Part shown: positions 24,827-32,896 of the stretch, in pieces
Layout: the number at the start of each line of letters is the position of its first letter
Position numbering within the stretch: the stretch's first letter is position 1
Made by a program: the position numbers and the translations under genes
Assembly: GCA_963808725.1 (NCBI GenBank)
Contig: CAWEGO010000002.1
Location: 1,550,001 to 1,614,000, forward strand
Reading direction: 5' to 3'
DNA length: 64,000 nt
DNA from: JAHFUA01 sp963808725
Lineage (GTDB): Bacteria > Acidobacteriota > Terriglobia > Terriglobales > Acidobacteriaceae
The notes under the pieces: model-generated
Database searches by the model: none
Seen by the model: only the letters and a program-made list of their open reading frames with translations
Told to the model about the DNA's origin: nothing

Positions 24827-25089
24827 GGCTCCAAGAAAAACTGTCCCGCAAACGCTGCCTTCGAAAGTATCGTTTACCGCTCAGCTTAATTCCAGCCTCG
24901 GAGGTACAATGAACCTCCGGCTCCTGTCATAACCGTCGAGAACAGTTTTGGCACAAACAATCCCCTGATGTGTGCGGGCCGGGGGAAACGGTTGATGGCT
25001 TGTGCAGGGTGCGGAGCCTGCGTAGTGGTATCCCAGATCGCTGGCGAATACGGGCGATGGCGCAGGGCTTCCCGAATTGTATCTTCACT
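24827..25089. other. Intergenic region between DGC and PilZ genes
   Basis: About 260 bases with no supported gene. It should carry the promoter of the diguanylate cyclase on the minus strand. No terminator-like hairpin stands out. Confidence 0.35.
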
Positions 25090-25506
25090 TTATACGTGAG
25101 CGGTTACGTATCCTTCTCGGGCACTTCGTTGATTCATTGCCAGTTCGTTGCAGAACTGCCGTACCGATAGCCGCTCGTCTTCAGTGAGCGATAGGAACTC
25201 GAAACCGTGTTGGCGGTCAAGTTGGTGGCGAACAACTGCCAAGACCTTGAGCGGTGTTGAGTAAGCCGAGAGGGCAAGCACCAGTTGCACAATGCTTCCT
25301 TCCGAAATCGGCTCCGGTAGGTGTGCACCAAGCCCTCCCTCTGCGATGACGAAGCACCACCCATCAAGGGTACGCTGTTGGCGATCACGAATCCGCACGG
25401 GCAAATTGGTGCGGTACCTAGGAAAGCGGCGACGGACGGCGTATTCCGACTGTTCGCCCGTTTGGGCAATTTTAAGGACGCCCGTGGACGTGAACTGAGT
25501 GCTCAT
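25090..25506 (-). CDS. PilZ-like domain protein
   Basis: A 138-aa protein. The N-terminal arginine motif is strong (RRRFPRYRTNLPVRIRDR). The second PilZ motif, normally (D/N)-x-S-x-x-G, reads AEGGLGAHL, so the Ser is replaced by Gly. Binding of c-di-GMP may therefore be weakened or altered. It is on the same strand as, and 263 bases upstream of, a diguanylate cyclase, which fits a local c-di-GMP pair. Confidence 0.7.
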   Translation of the reverse strand: MSTQFTSTGVLKIAQTGEQSEYAVRRRFPRYRTNLPVRIRDRQQRTLDGWCFVIAEGGLGAHLPEPISEGSIVQLVLALSAYSTPLKVLAVVRHQLDRQHGFEFLSLTEDERLSVRQFCNELAMNQRSAREGYVTAHV

Positions 25507-25613
25507 TGTTGAATCAAGATACAGTCTGATTCAAACCGATGTTGTGATTTGCATCACATTGGCAGTGACGAAGGTCACTCCTATGAAGCTTCTGAAGAGA
25601 TGCGCGCACTTCG

Positions 25614-26474
25614 TCAGCTACGCAGCCTCAGCACCGGGCAAGGCGCATGCGCCACCACCTGGTAGGCCGTGGTGAGCGGCACATTGAAGGTACCTTCGGC
25701 GCGGTGCGCACTAATCACGATGCAGTCCGCGTTCTGCTCCGCGGCGGCTTGCAGAATTGCTTCCACGGGGTCGCCGACGCTGACGAGCGCGTCGGACTTA
25801 CACCAGGCCCTTGCTTCCTGCGGGATCAGAGCGTTCAAGCGCCGGTAATATTCCTGTAGCACTTCGTGCCGCGGCGGCTCGCTGGCGGCATGCAGCAGAA
25901 TCAATGCGGAGCCTTCAATCTTGGCCAGCGAAAGCGCGTACGGCAACGCGACCAGCGACACTTCGGAAAAATCCGTCGGATAGAGAATCCTGGCGAATTT
26001 CTCGGCCGCCCCCGGGGCCTTGGCGGCACGGGGCGACACGCTCAGGACCGGACAAGGCACAACATTGAAGATGCGCTGTGCCACCGAGCCCAGCAATAGC
26101 TTGCCCACACCACTGCGGCCGTGCGTGCCCACCACGACGAGGTCAATCCCTTGTTTCTGGATTAGCGGGGCGAGGACATCCGCGACGGAGCCGCGTTCAA
26201 TGATGGTCTCGACAGGCACCTCGCCAAGCGCATTCCTGGCGAGAAACCTCCGCATCTGCACTTCGGCAGCGCCTTGAAGCGCGCCAGCTTCATGTGGCGC
26301 CGCCTCGGTTGCAGCTTCAGTGGTTGCGCCAGTGATGATGTGAGCTGCAACGACACTTGCTCCATAACATTCCGCCATCAGACGCACGAACGGCACGGCC
26401 GCTTCCGAGCAGTCGGAAAAATCTGTGACCAGAAGAATCCGCGTGAAGGACGGAAGCATTGCCATGGTGCCCAT
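25614..26474 (-). CDS. Universal stress protein, tandem UspA domains
   Basis: A 286-aa protein with two UspA domains. Domain 1 starts RILLVTDFSDCSEAAVPF and contains the ATP-binding pattern VVVGTHGRSGVGKLLLGSVAQRI (G-x2-G-x9-G-S). Domain 2 starts RILYPTDFSEVSLVALPYAL and has a weaker loop (VISAHRAEGTFN), so only the first domain likely binds ATP. Tandem USPs are usually part of stress or redox responses in the cytoplasm. It sits alone between the PilZ and liv genes. Confidence 0.88.
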   Translation of the reverse strand: MGTMAMLPSFTRILLVTDFSDCSEAAVPFVRLMAECYGASVVAAHIITGATTEAATEAAPHEAGALQGAAEVQMRRFLARNALGEVPVETIIERGSVADVLAPLIQKQGIDLVVVGTHGRSGVGKLLLGSVAQRIFNVVPCPVLSVSPRAAKAPGAAEKFARILYPTDFSEVSLVALPYALSLAKIEGSALILLHAASEPPRHEVLQEYYRRLNALIPQEARAWCKSDALVSVGDPVEAILQAAAEQNADCIVISAHRAEGTFNVPLTTAYQVVAHAPCPVLRLRS

Positions 26475-26560
26475 ATCTCTCCCTCGTCCGCTATGAGTTG
26501 CCTCACGATCGTATTATCCAGATCACTTGCCGCAACGCCTCGCCGCTCGAGTACAGCGCG

Positions 26561-27271
26561 TTACTTCAGCCCGAAATAGGCGCGATACAGCGCGTCATTC
26601 GCGTGCAGTTCGGCGACGGTTCCGGTGAAACCCACAACCCCGCCCTCCAGAGTGCAAACCCGGTCGGCAAGATCGAGGAACTTGATGTTTTGCTCGGCGA
26701 TGAGCAGCGCAAGCCCCTGCCCGCGGGCGTTGTCCAGGACGCGAATGACATCTTGCACCAGAAGTGGCGAGAGTCCGGCGGAGGGCTCATCCATGATCAA
26801 AAGGCGCGGCTTTCCCGCCAGCGCCTTGGCAATCGCGAGCATTTTGCGCTGCCCGCCGCTCAAGCTGCTGGCGAGCGAGCGGCGGCGCCGCTCCAGCTCG
26901 GGAAAAATCCCATAGAGCTCTCCCACTCGCAATTTCAGTGCCGCAGCGGAGAGCGAATGTCCGCCGATACGGACGTTCTCGTCGACGGTCAGGCCGGGAA
27001 ATACGCCCATCTCCGACATGAAAGCGATGCCGCGGCGCACCCGACGATCGGTACGGAGGTGGGTTATCCGCTCGCCGGCAAAACGGATTTCTCCCTCCCA
27101 TGCGGGCAGCAGCCCGATCAGTACCTTGAGAAGAGTGGTCTTGCCGGCGCCGTTGGCGCCAAGCAGTACGAGAGTTTCACCTTCGTGCACCGCCAGAGTG
27201 GCGCTCCAAAGCACCTGCACACGATGATAGCCAGTCTGGAGCGACTCGGCTTGCAGGAGTTCAGCGGACAT
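26561..27271 (-). CDS. livF: Branched-chain amino acid ABC transporter ATP-binding protein (LivF type)
   Basis: A 236-aa ABC ATPase: Walker A GANGAGKTTLLK, signature SLSGGQRKMLAIAKAL, Walker B RLLIMDEPSAGLSP and H-loop region reading LIAEQNIKFL (Glu-Gln in the LivF style instead of His). The start MSAELLQ at 27271 lies inside the 3' end of the preceding gene (11-base overlap). Together with livG, livM, livH and livK it forms an importer for branched-chain or related amino acids or amides; the exact substrate cannot be told. Confidence 0.92.
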   Translation of the reverse strand: MSAELLQAESLQTGYHRVQVLWSATLAVHEGETLVLLGANGAGKTTLLKVLIGLLPAWEGEIRFAGERITHLRTDRRVRRGIAFMSEMGVFPGLTVDENVRIGGHSLSAAALKLRVGELYGIFPELERRRRSLASSLSGGQRKMLAIAKALAGKPRLLIMDEPSAGLSPLLVQDVIRVLDNARGQGLALLIAEQNIKFLDLADRVCTLEGGVVGFTGTVAELHANDALYRAYFGLK

Positions 27272-28004
27272 CGCTGCCCCCCAGGAACACACTGACCACC
27301 TGCCGGTCGCGCAGAGCTTCGCTGAGCGTGCCCTCAAAAATCCCCCGCCCTGCGTTGAGGACAATAACGCGGTCGGTTACCTCGCCGATGAAGCCCATCA
27401 GGTGCTCGACCACCAGGAGCGCAATTCCGGAAGCAGCCAACTCGCGCAGCTTCCGCGCAACGCGTTGGAGCTCTGACGGATGCAAGCCCGCGGCCAGCTC
27501 ATCCACCAGCAGCAGCCGTGGCGCGGTGGCCAGGGCGCGCGCCAAGTCCAGCCTCTTCTGCTGGGCGCTGTTCAGGTCGGCGGCTGCGCGCAAGCGACAG
27601 CCGTCGAGTTCGAGGGAAACCAGGATGGCGTCAATGTCCGCCGTGCGCCCGTCGCGTCCGCCGTAGGTTGCGGCGATCTCCACGTTCTCGCGCACCGTGA
27701 GTGCCAGGAACGGCTGTGGCACTTGGAACGTCCGATTGATGCCGAGCCGGACCAACTTATGGGAAGGCAATCCCCCAATCGGCTTTCCCTCAAGAAAAAC
27801 CTGCCCGGCGTTGGGCGGGTAAATACCGGAGATCACATTAATGCAAGTCGTCTTGCCCGAGCCGTTGGGGCCAACCAGGCCCAGCACTTCTCCCGGCATC
27901 AAGTGGAAGCTGGCGCCGTCCACCGCGGCGAACCCGCCGAAGCGTTTGACCAGCCGGTCGACGCCCAGCAGCGGAACCTTCCCCGCCCCCTCCTCATGGG
28001 ACAT
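27261..28004 (-). CDS. livG: Branched-chain amino acid ABC transporter ATP-binding protein (LivG type)
   Basis: A 247-aa ABC ATPase: Walker A GPNGSGKTTCIN, Walker B RLLLVDELAAGLHP and H-loop VVEHLMGF. The signature motif is LNSAQQKRLDLARAL rather than LSGGQ; related LNVA-type variants occur in some LivG proteins, so it need not be inactive. It overlaps livM upstream (11 bases) and livF downstream (11 bases), consistent with translational coupling in one operon. Confidence 0.92.
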   Translation of the reverse strand: MSHEEGAGKVPLLGVDRLVKRFGGFAAVDGASFHLMPGEVLGLVGPNGSGKTTCINVISGIYPPNAGQVFLEGKPIGGLPSHKLVRLGINRTFQVPQPFLALTVRENVEIAATYGGRDGRTADIDAILVSLELDGCRLRAAADLNSAQQKRLDLARALATAPRLLLVDELAAGLHPSELQRVARKLRELAASGIALLVVEHLMGFIGEVTDRVIVLNAGRGIFEGTLSEALRDRQVVSVFLGGSDVR

Positions 28005-28914
28005 TGAACCCCCAGCGCTTCAGCAGCGACATGACCCCGTTGGGCAGGAACAAGACCAAAACCATGATCAAAGCGCCATAGATAAGCTGAAAATACTGGG
28101 GCGCGGCGATGCCAATGCCATTGTAGACGCCATAGAGGATGGCCACCCCAGCGAGCGGCCCGATGATGGTTGCTGTTCCGCCGAACAAGGCAAATACGAT
28201 CGCGAAAATGCTCATGCCGAGGTCAAAGACAGTTTCCGGATAGAACACAGAAATGTACCAGGCGTAGACGGCGCCAATTAAGCCAGCGATCAACGCACTT
28301 AGCAGCCAAGCGATCACTCGTGCGCGCACGACGTTCACCCCCGCCATCCCGGCGCTGATCGGGTTTTCTCGAATTGCCTGTAGCGCCAAGCCAAAGCGGG
28401 AATTCCGGAGGTAGATCACCACTGCGAGCGTGAAGGCGAGGATTGTAACCGCCATAGCGTACGCGAAGCGCGGTGCGTACACCCCGCTCAGACGAATGCC
28501 GTACGGTCCCTGCGTGATCTCCGTCAGATTGGGATTGGAAATGATCTGCGCTACCGCCTCCGAGGCGGCTAGACTGGCGATTGCGAAGTAGGCGCCTTCT
28601 AGCCGCAGCAGTGGCGTGAGAATCACGCCGAGGATCAGCGCCGCCACTGCACCCGCCGCCAGCGCGGGAAGAGGATGGGCATGCGCATGCAATACCAGCA
28701 GGGAAAACCCGTAGGCGCCCGCGCCGAAAAATCCCACGTAGCCGAACGGCAGATAGCCCGTGAAACCGTAGATCACGTTGATGCCTTGTGACAGCACCAG
28801 GAATACGACGAAATTAAAGAGCAGCAAGTGGTTGCTGTAGATCGCCGGGAGAAGTGCAAAAGCAACCACTACCGGCGCCAGGATAAAAATCAGGTGGCGA
28901 AACCCTTTACGCAT
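27994..28914 (-). CDS. livM: Branched-chain amino acid ABC transporter permease (LivM type)
   Basis: A 306-aa protein with about nine hydrophobic segments. LivM marks are NVIYGFTGYLPFGYVGFFGAGAYG near the N-terminus, REN-P-SAGMAGVNV (the coupling helix, EAA-like) and FALFGGTATIIGPLAGVAIL. It forms the membrane channel with LivH. The reading frame overlaps livH by eight bases and livG by eleven. Confidence 0.92.
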   Translation of the reverse strand: MRKGFRHLIFILAPVVVAFALLPAIYSNHLLLFNFVVFLVLSQGINVIYGFTGYLPFGYVGFFGAGAYGFSLLVLHAHAHPLPALAAGAVAALILGVILTPLLRLEGAYFAIASLAASEAVAQIISNPNLTEITQGPYGIRLSGVYAPRFAYAMAVTILAFTLAVVIYLRNSRFGLALQAIRENPISAGMAGVNVVRARVIAWLLSALIAGLIGAVYAWYISVFYPETVFDLGMSIFAIVFALFGGTATIIGPLAGVAILYGVYNGIGIAAPQYFQLIYGALIMVLVLFLPNGVMSLLKRWGFNVP

Positions 28915-29782
28915 GCCGCACCCGTTTTCCGAGAAGGCCGGTGGGCCGCACCAGAAGGATAAAGATGAGCAGGAGATAAGGTAGCAAGTTCGCCCACGAA
29001 CTGAAGTACGTCTGCATGAACATCAAAGCGACGCCGTAGATCATGCCGCCCAGCAATGTGCCCAAGGGCTGGCCGAGCGAACCCACCACGATCACCGTGA
29101 AGGATGTAATCGTGACTGCTACCCCCATCGATGGCAAAATGCTGCCGAACATAAAGGGCGCAAATACCCCGGCCACAGCCGCGAGCGCTAAGCTCAACCC
29201 GAAGGCGAAAGCGGAGACAAGGTGCACGTTGATGCCCGTGCTCAAGGCCTCGTCCCGCTGCGACATCACCGCGCGCGTGAGATACCCGATCCGCGTCCGG
29301 TAAAGATACAAATAGACCAAGCCGATGCAGACGGCGCTGGCGATGCCGCTGATCATCCACGAGGCGGGAAAGGTCTGATTCAAAATGTGCCAAGGTTTGC
29401 TGCCCAGCACATCGCCAGGAATGGAGTACTCGCTGGTGCCGAAGCGAATCGTGGCGCAGGCTTCGATCACCTGCGAAAGACCAAAAAACAGAATGAGCGA
29501 CAGCATCTCCGGGTCCTTGGCTGCCTGCAGTCGCGGCACGAGCAAGTAGTAGAGCGGCCAACCGATCAGCGCGAAGGCCACAAACACCACAAACACGGAA
29601 ATGACTGGGTTCACCCCCCGCCAAGCGAACAGAAGATAGGCGGCAAAACCGCCCAGCATCAGGAAGTCGCCATGCGCCAGATTCACAATGCGCATGACGC
29701 CGAAGACAAGGTTCAGCCCCAATCCAATCAGGCTGAAGTAGAGGCCGAACAGCAGTCCGGCGATCAGGGCGTATTCGAGCAT
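28907..29782 (-). CDS. livH: Branched-chain amino acid ABC transporter permease (LivH type)
   Basis: A 291-aa permease with eight or so hydrophobic segments. Characteristic parts: FSLIGLGLNLVFGVMRIVNLAHGDFLMLGG at the start, MSQRDEALSTGINV before helix 6 (coupling loop), and VVGSLGQPLGTLLGGMIYG near the end. It pairs with LivM. The gene for the binding protein lies further upstream but an unrelated 205-aa gene is interposed. Confidence 0.92.
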   Translation of the reverse strand: MLEYALIAGLLFGLYFSLIGLGLNLVFGVMRIVNLAHGDFLMLGGFAAYLLFAWRGVNPVISVFVVFVAFALIGWPLYYLLVPRLQAAKDPEMLSLILFFGLSQVIEACATIRFGTSEYSIPGDVLGSKPWHILNQTFPASWMISGIASAVCIGLVYLYLYRTRIGYLTRAVMSQRDEALSTGINVHLVSAFAFGLSLALAAVAGVFAPFMFGSILPSMGVAVTITSFTVIVVGSLGQPLGTLLGGMIYGVALMFMQTYFSSWANLLPYLLLIFILLVRPTGLLGKRVRHA

Positions 29783-29810
29783 TGAGCTCCCCAGACGACT
29801 TTCACCTCAA

Positions 29811-30428
29811 CTAGCAACGCGATGACTTCAGCCACTTCCCATACATCATCAGATACCTGTCCAGGAGGTCTCCGGTCGGTCTCTCGGAACTCCCGTAGCT
29901 TTCCCATCCTCTCATCACCGCGATGGAGAATTCGCGCACCAGCAGGAGGTCCTCGAACTGGCTTGGTTTCTGCTTCCGTTGGTGCGCCGGACGAAGCACA
30001 GCGACGTGTTCGTTCACGGAACGGTAGTTGTTTATATCCAGAATGGGTATGTCGGGGTAGTGCACGAGATGCAGTAGGAAACATACGGTAATGAACGCTG
30101 TCGGAAGGCGGTCGCTCCATCGTCGAAGGTCGTCCCCTGCCTCTCTCGCGCGTCGCATTCCCTCTTGTGGCCAGAGCAATGCGATTCGAGCGGCGAGTTG
30201 GCGATGTCGTTTCGGGAAGTTCGGCTTCGAGGTATGACCGTATTTCCACACAAGCGCGGCCAGTATGTCGTTTTCGGTGATGGAGTGTGGCGTCGCGAAC
30301 GCAGTGCGAAGCCGGGCCAGTTCTGCTGGGGGGTACTTGCGCTCGTCATACTGAGCAGCGTAGTGCCATAACTGCGCCTCAATAGACCGGACTATTTTCC
30401 CGGTTTCGGAGTCTGTTAGGTTCAGCAA
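29811..30428 (-). CDS. Unknown protein inserted in the liv operon
   Basis: A 205-aa cytoplasmic protein rich in charged and aromatic residues, with no signal peptide or membrane helix. I do not recognise the family. Notable stretches are DILAALVWKYGHTSKPNFPKR, a hydrophobic FITVCFLLHLVHYPDIPILD and NNYRSVNEH, which look like a folded enzyme-like core. It lies 28 bases upstream of livH on the same strand, between livK and livH, where a transporter gene would be expected. Base composition looks less GC-rich than its neighbours, which suggests it was acquired. It could be a small accessory or selfish gene; no function is claimed. Confidence 0.55.
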   Translation of the reverse strand: MLNLTDSETGKIVRSIEAQLWHYAAQYDERKYPPAELARLRTAFATPHSITENDILAALVWKYGHTSKPNFPKRHRQLAARIALLWPQEGMRRAREAGDDLRRWSDRLPTAFITVCFLLHLVHYPDIPILDINNYRSVNEHVAVLRPAHQRKQKPSQFEDLLLVREFSIAVMRGWESYGSSERPTGDLLDRYLMMYGKWLKSSRC

Positions 30429-30531
30429 ATAGGGCCCTCTCGTTTGGCATGGCTACCGGCCCTCAGGTTAGCCCAGCCAGGCAGGCAACCGCGAGAGCCG
30501 CGCACGAATTATCGGCCTAGGGGCGCATCGG

Positions 30532-31782
30532 TCAGGGTGCAGGGTAGACGGGCTTGGCGTTGGCTAGCGCGTGCGGATGAACGATGTTTAGCTTCAGTCC
30601 GCCCTTGCCATCGGGAACGAGCTGTCCCAGGGGTTGAATCTCGCCCGTCTGCGCTCCGGTCTCGTCCAGCTCAAAATCCCCATCGAGTGTTTTCAGCTTG
30701 CCCGACTGTGCGAAGATGGCCTTGCGGAGTGCGAGTTGGTCCAGACTGTCTGTGGTCGCCAACGCCCGATCCAGCACCAGCCCCGTCGTGTACCCCGCGA
30801 CGGAGTTGAACCCGAACTCCACGTGGCCGCCCTGGTAGTTCTTGTCCCAGGCTGCCTTGAATTCAGCAAGCGTCATGCCGAAGTTCGGTTGGTAGCTGAT
30901 GGCTGAGGAAGTGACGTAGGTGTAGACGTATTGCAGAGCCTTGGGTCCGACCGCGCGTTCGACCAGTTCCGTTTCCAGACCCGGGTAGATGCCAAACATC
31001 CATTTGAACTTGATTTCGCTTTCCTGCACGTTGCGGAAGAAGACGATGTCATTGCCAGGATAGCCCAGATGCACGATCGCATCCGGGTTGGTGGCACGGA
31101 TGCTTTGCAGCAACACGGTGTAGTTCTGGGTGCTGGTCGCTACGCCGTTGTCGTAGACGATCTGGAGTTTGCCGGCATCCTTCAGGAATTTGCGCACGGC
31201 ACTCGCCTGGGTGCCCGTGTAATCGTTGGTGGCATACAAAATGGCCACGCGCCGGATGCCAAGCTGGTACCCCTCAGTGTTCAGGAAGTCCCCGACGTAT
31301 TTCGGCCAGATACTGGAGATGGGATCGGAAATCAGCACGATGTACGGATTGTCTTTGGTGAAGAACGTGGCGCCGGTCCCCGTCTGATCGATTAACAGCA
31401 TTTTGTGGTCGTGGGCAATCGGCACTCCCACGGAGGTCAGCACCGAGCCGGAATCGGACACCAGGATATCGACCTTGTCCTGGGTGATGAGCTGGTTGTA
31501 GAGCGTGGTGGCAGTGGCCGTCGAACTCTGATCATCGTAGGCAATGAGCTTGATTGGGATCTTTTTGTTGTACGGCCTTACGAATACCCCGCCTTCCGCG
31601 TTCTTTTGCTCAGTCCAAAGCTTCAGTCCGTAATACACCGGCATGGAAATCGCGGCGTACGGCCCCGACGAGGCATAGAGCGTGCCGATTTTGATCTCCT
31701 GCGGCGCTTGCGCCGCGCGTGCAGGAGTCAGTGCGGAAACCAAAATGCACGCCAAGGACAGCAGCCACAGTCTGGACCTCAT
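30532..31782 (-). CDS. Branched-chain amino acid ABC transporter substrate-binding protein (LivK-like)
   Basis: About 416 aa. The signal peptide is MRSRLWLLSLACILVSALTPARA; then come the type 1 periplasmic binding protein marks EIKIGTLYASSGPYAAISMPVYYGLKLW, IAYDDQSS and PIAHDHKMLLIDQTG, and a C-terminal lobe with FGFNSVAGYTTGLVLDRAL. It captures an amino acid or amide in the periplasm for LivHMGF. ATG 31782 gives the best signal peptide; the frame also opens at 31833. A TACAAT -10-like box lies at 31878-31883 on the minus strand without a clear -35. Confidence 0.88.
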   Translation of the reverse strand: MRSRLWLLSLACILVSALTPARAAQAPQEIKIGTLYASSGPYAAISMPVYYGLKLWTEQKNAEGGVFVRPYNKKIPIKLIAYDDQSSTATATTLYNQLITQDKVDILVSDSGSVLTSVGVPIAHDHKMLLIDQTGTGATFFTKDNPYIVLISDPISSIWPKYVGDFLNTEGYQLGIRRVAILYATNDYTGTQASAVRKFLKDAGKLQIVYDNGVATSTQNYTVLLQSIRATNPDAIVHLGYPGNDIVFFRNVQESEIKFKWMFGIYPGLETELVERAVGPKALQYVYTYVTSSAISYQPNFGMTLAEFKAAWDKNYQGGHVEFGFNSVAGYTTGLVLDRALATTDSLDQLALRKAIFAQSGKLKTLDGDFELDETGAQTGEIQPLGQLVPDGKGGLKLNIVHPHALANAKPVYPAP

Positions 31783-32134
31783 CCCATACAGGGGAGGGAT
31801 TATCTCCTGCATGTCACGGTGCATTGCTTCCATGGTGTTAACTCGGAATTTCCTTTTTGACTTCGAAAACGGGGAGCATTGTACACCCGCTTCGCCCTGC
31901 GGCGCGTTGCCTGAACGGATTTCAATCTGGTCCGCCCCAACGGCCAGCGTTCCGCATCAGCACAGCTTGAATTGGCCCCAGATGAAACCAACTAGGGCAT
32001 TCCGGTTCCTGCCACAGCCACATCAATAAGGAGCAGTGAAACCTAGTTCACTGTTGGAGTCAAACTCAGCATCCGGCTGACTCTCCGCAGGCTTCCCGTG
32101 ACAAGAATCCAAGAGCCACAACCCTGGAAGCCAC
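31783..32134. other. Intergenic region upstream of the livK-like gene
   Basis: About 350 bases with no supported gene between the binding-protein gene (minus) and the cheA remnant (plus). It should hold the liv promoter. No strong repeat or hairpin was seen. Confidence 0.35.
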
Positions 32135-32389
32135 GCCGTATCGGTCATATCCCTTCGCGAGCAACTAGGTCTTTGGCAGGAGTTGGAGGATGACGAGAAG
32201 TGCATGGTCTTGATCAATGCCTCTGGACGAAGATATGGCTTGCTGGTGGATCGACTGGTCAGCGAAGAACAAGTCGTAGTGAAGCCGCTTAGCGGCGGCC
32301 TGGAGAAGAACTCCCACTTCCTGGGTGCCACCATCATGGGAGATGGCCGTGTCGTACTGCTGCTGAATCCCGCGGGGGTGGTCACGTGA
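32135..32389 (+). pseudogene. Fragment of a CheA/CheW-like C-terminal domain
   Basis: The reading frame gives AVSVISLREQLGL, CMVLINASGRRYGLLVDRL, SEEQVVVKPL and FLGATIMGDGRVVLLLNPAG. These are consecutive strands of the CheW-like regulatory domain at the end of a CheA chemotaxis kinase. The first part of the domain and all of the kinase are absent: no start codon, and only noise upstream of about 32100. The stop at 32387 would be the natural end of cheA, with a GTG start overlapping it for a following gene that is likewise not recognisable. It is a decayed remnant. Confidence 0.65.
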
Positions 32390-32608
32390 GTAGTTTCGAC
32401 GCGCACTGGCGTCCACGCCGCCGGGAGCAAGGTCCCTGTTTTCGCACGTTCCGCTGGCGCCGGCCACATATCGCACGCCAGTTCTTCACTCGTGTCGCAG
32501 GTATGACCACAATGGACTTCACTGCGGGCCGCTCAGCAGGCCGGACTAACCCGTCCGGATGGTTCCCTCGCTGGTTGGCTAACCGACTGCATTGCAAATG
32601 AGAAAGAA
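32390..32608. other. Intergenic region, cheA remnant to tRNA-Pro
   Basis: Possible decayed sequence of a gene that followed cheA (frame from GTG 32386), with no recognisable domain. Nothing else seen. Confidence 0.3.
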
Positions 32609-32685
32609 TGGTCGGGGAGACTGGATTTGAACCAGCGACCCCCTGGTCCCGAACCAGGTGCTCTACCAGGCTGAGCCACTCCCCG
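32609..32685 (-). tRNA. tRNA-Pro (anticodon CGG), CCA encoded
   Basis: A full cloverleaf on the minus strand: acceptor CGGGGAG pairs with CTCCCCG, D-arm GCTC...GAGC, anticodon stem CCTGG/CCAGG with loop TTCGGGA (anticodon CGG), T-arm GGTTCAAATCC, and an encoded 3' CCA. It reads CCG codons. It is close to a putative degraded region on the 3' side (cheA remnant), so its 3' end could be an integration target, but no integrase is present. Confidence 0.95.
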
Positions 32686-32773
32686 ACTCTGCGGGAAACT
32701 GCAAACTGAAGGAAGCAAGCCGCGCTTGCGGCGCCCGCGTCTACACGCTCTGCCGCCGCGTCCGCCTGTGTGC

Positions 32774-32779
32774 ATTATA
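32774..32779 (-). promoter_or_regulatory. Consensus -10 box upstream of tRNA-Pro
   Basis: TATAAT on the minus strand about 89 bases upstream of the tRNA 5' end. A -35 box at the right spacing is not convincing. It is probably the tRNA promoter. Confidence 0.4.
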
Positions 32780-32896
32780 GCAAAGCAGGGCCGCAACCAT
32801 TCCCGCCCCGGCGGCGGCGAGGGTCTGCAACGATGCTACAATAGCCGTCTTTCACCCTGCGTCGCGGCATCTCCCATTCCAGACTGGGCGTGGATC

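Noticed and set aside
27261..28004. LivG as an inactive ATPase because the signature is LNSAQ instead of LSGGQ
   Set aside because: Similar variants occur in other LivG-type proteins; Walker A, Walker B and the H-loop are intact.
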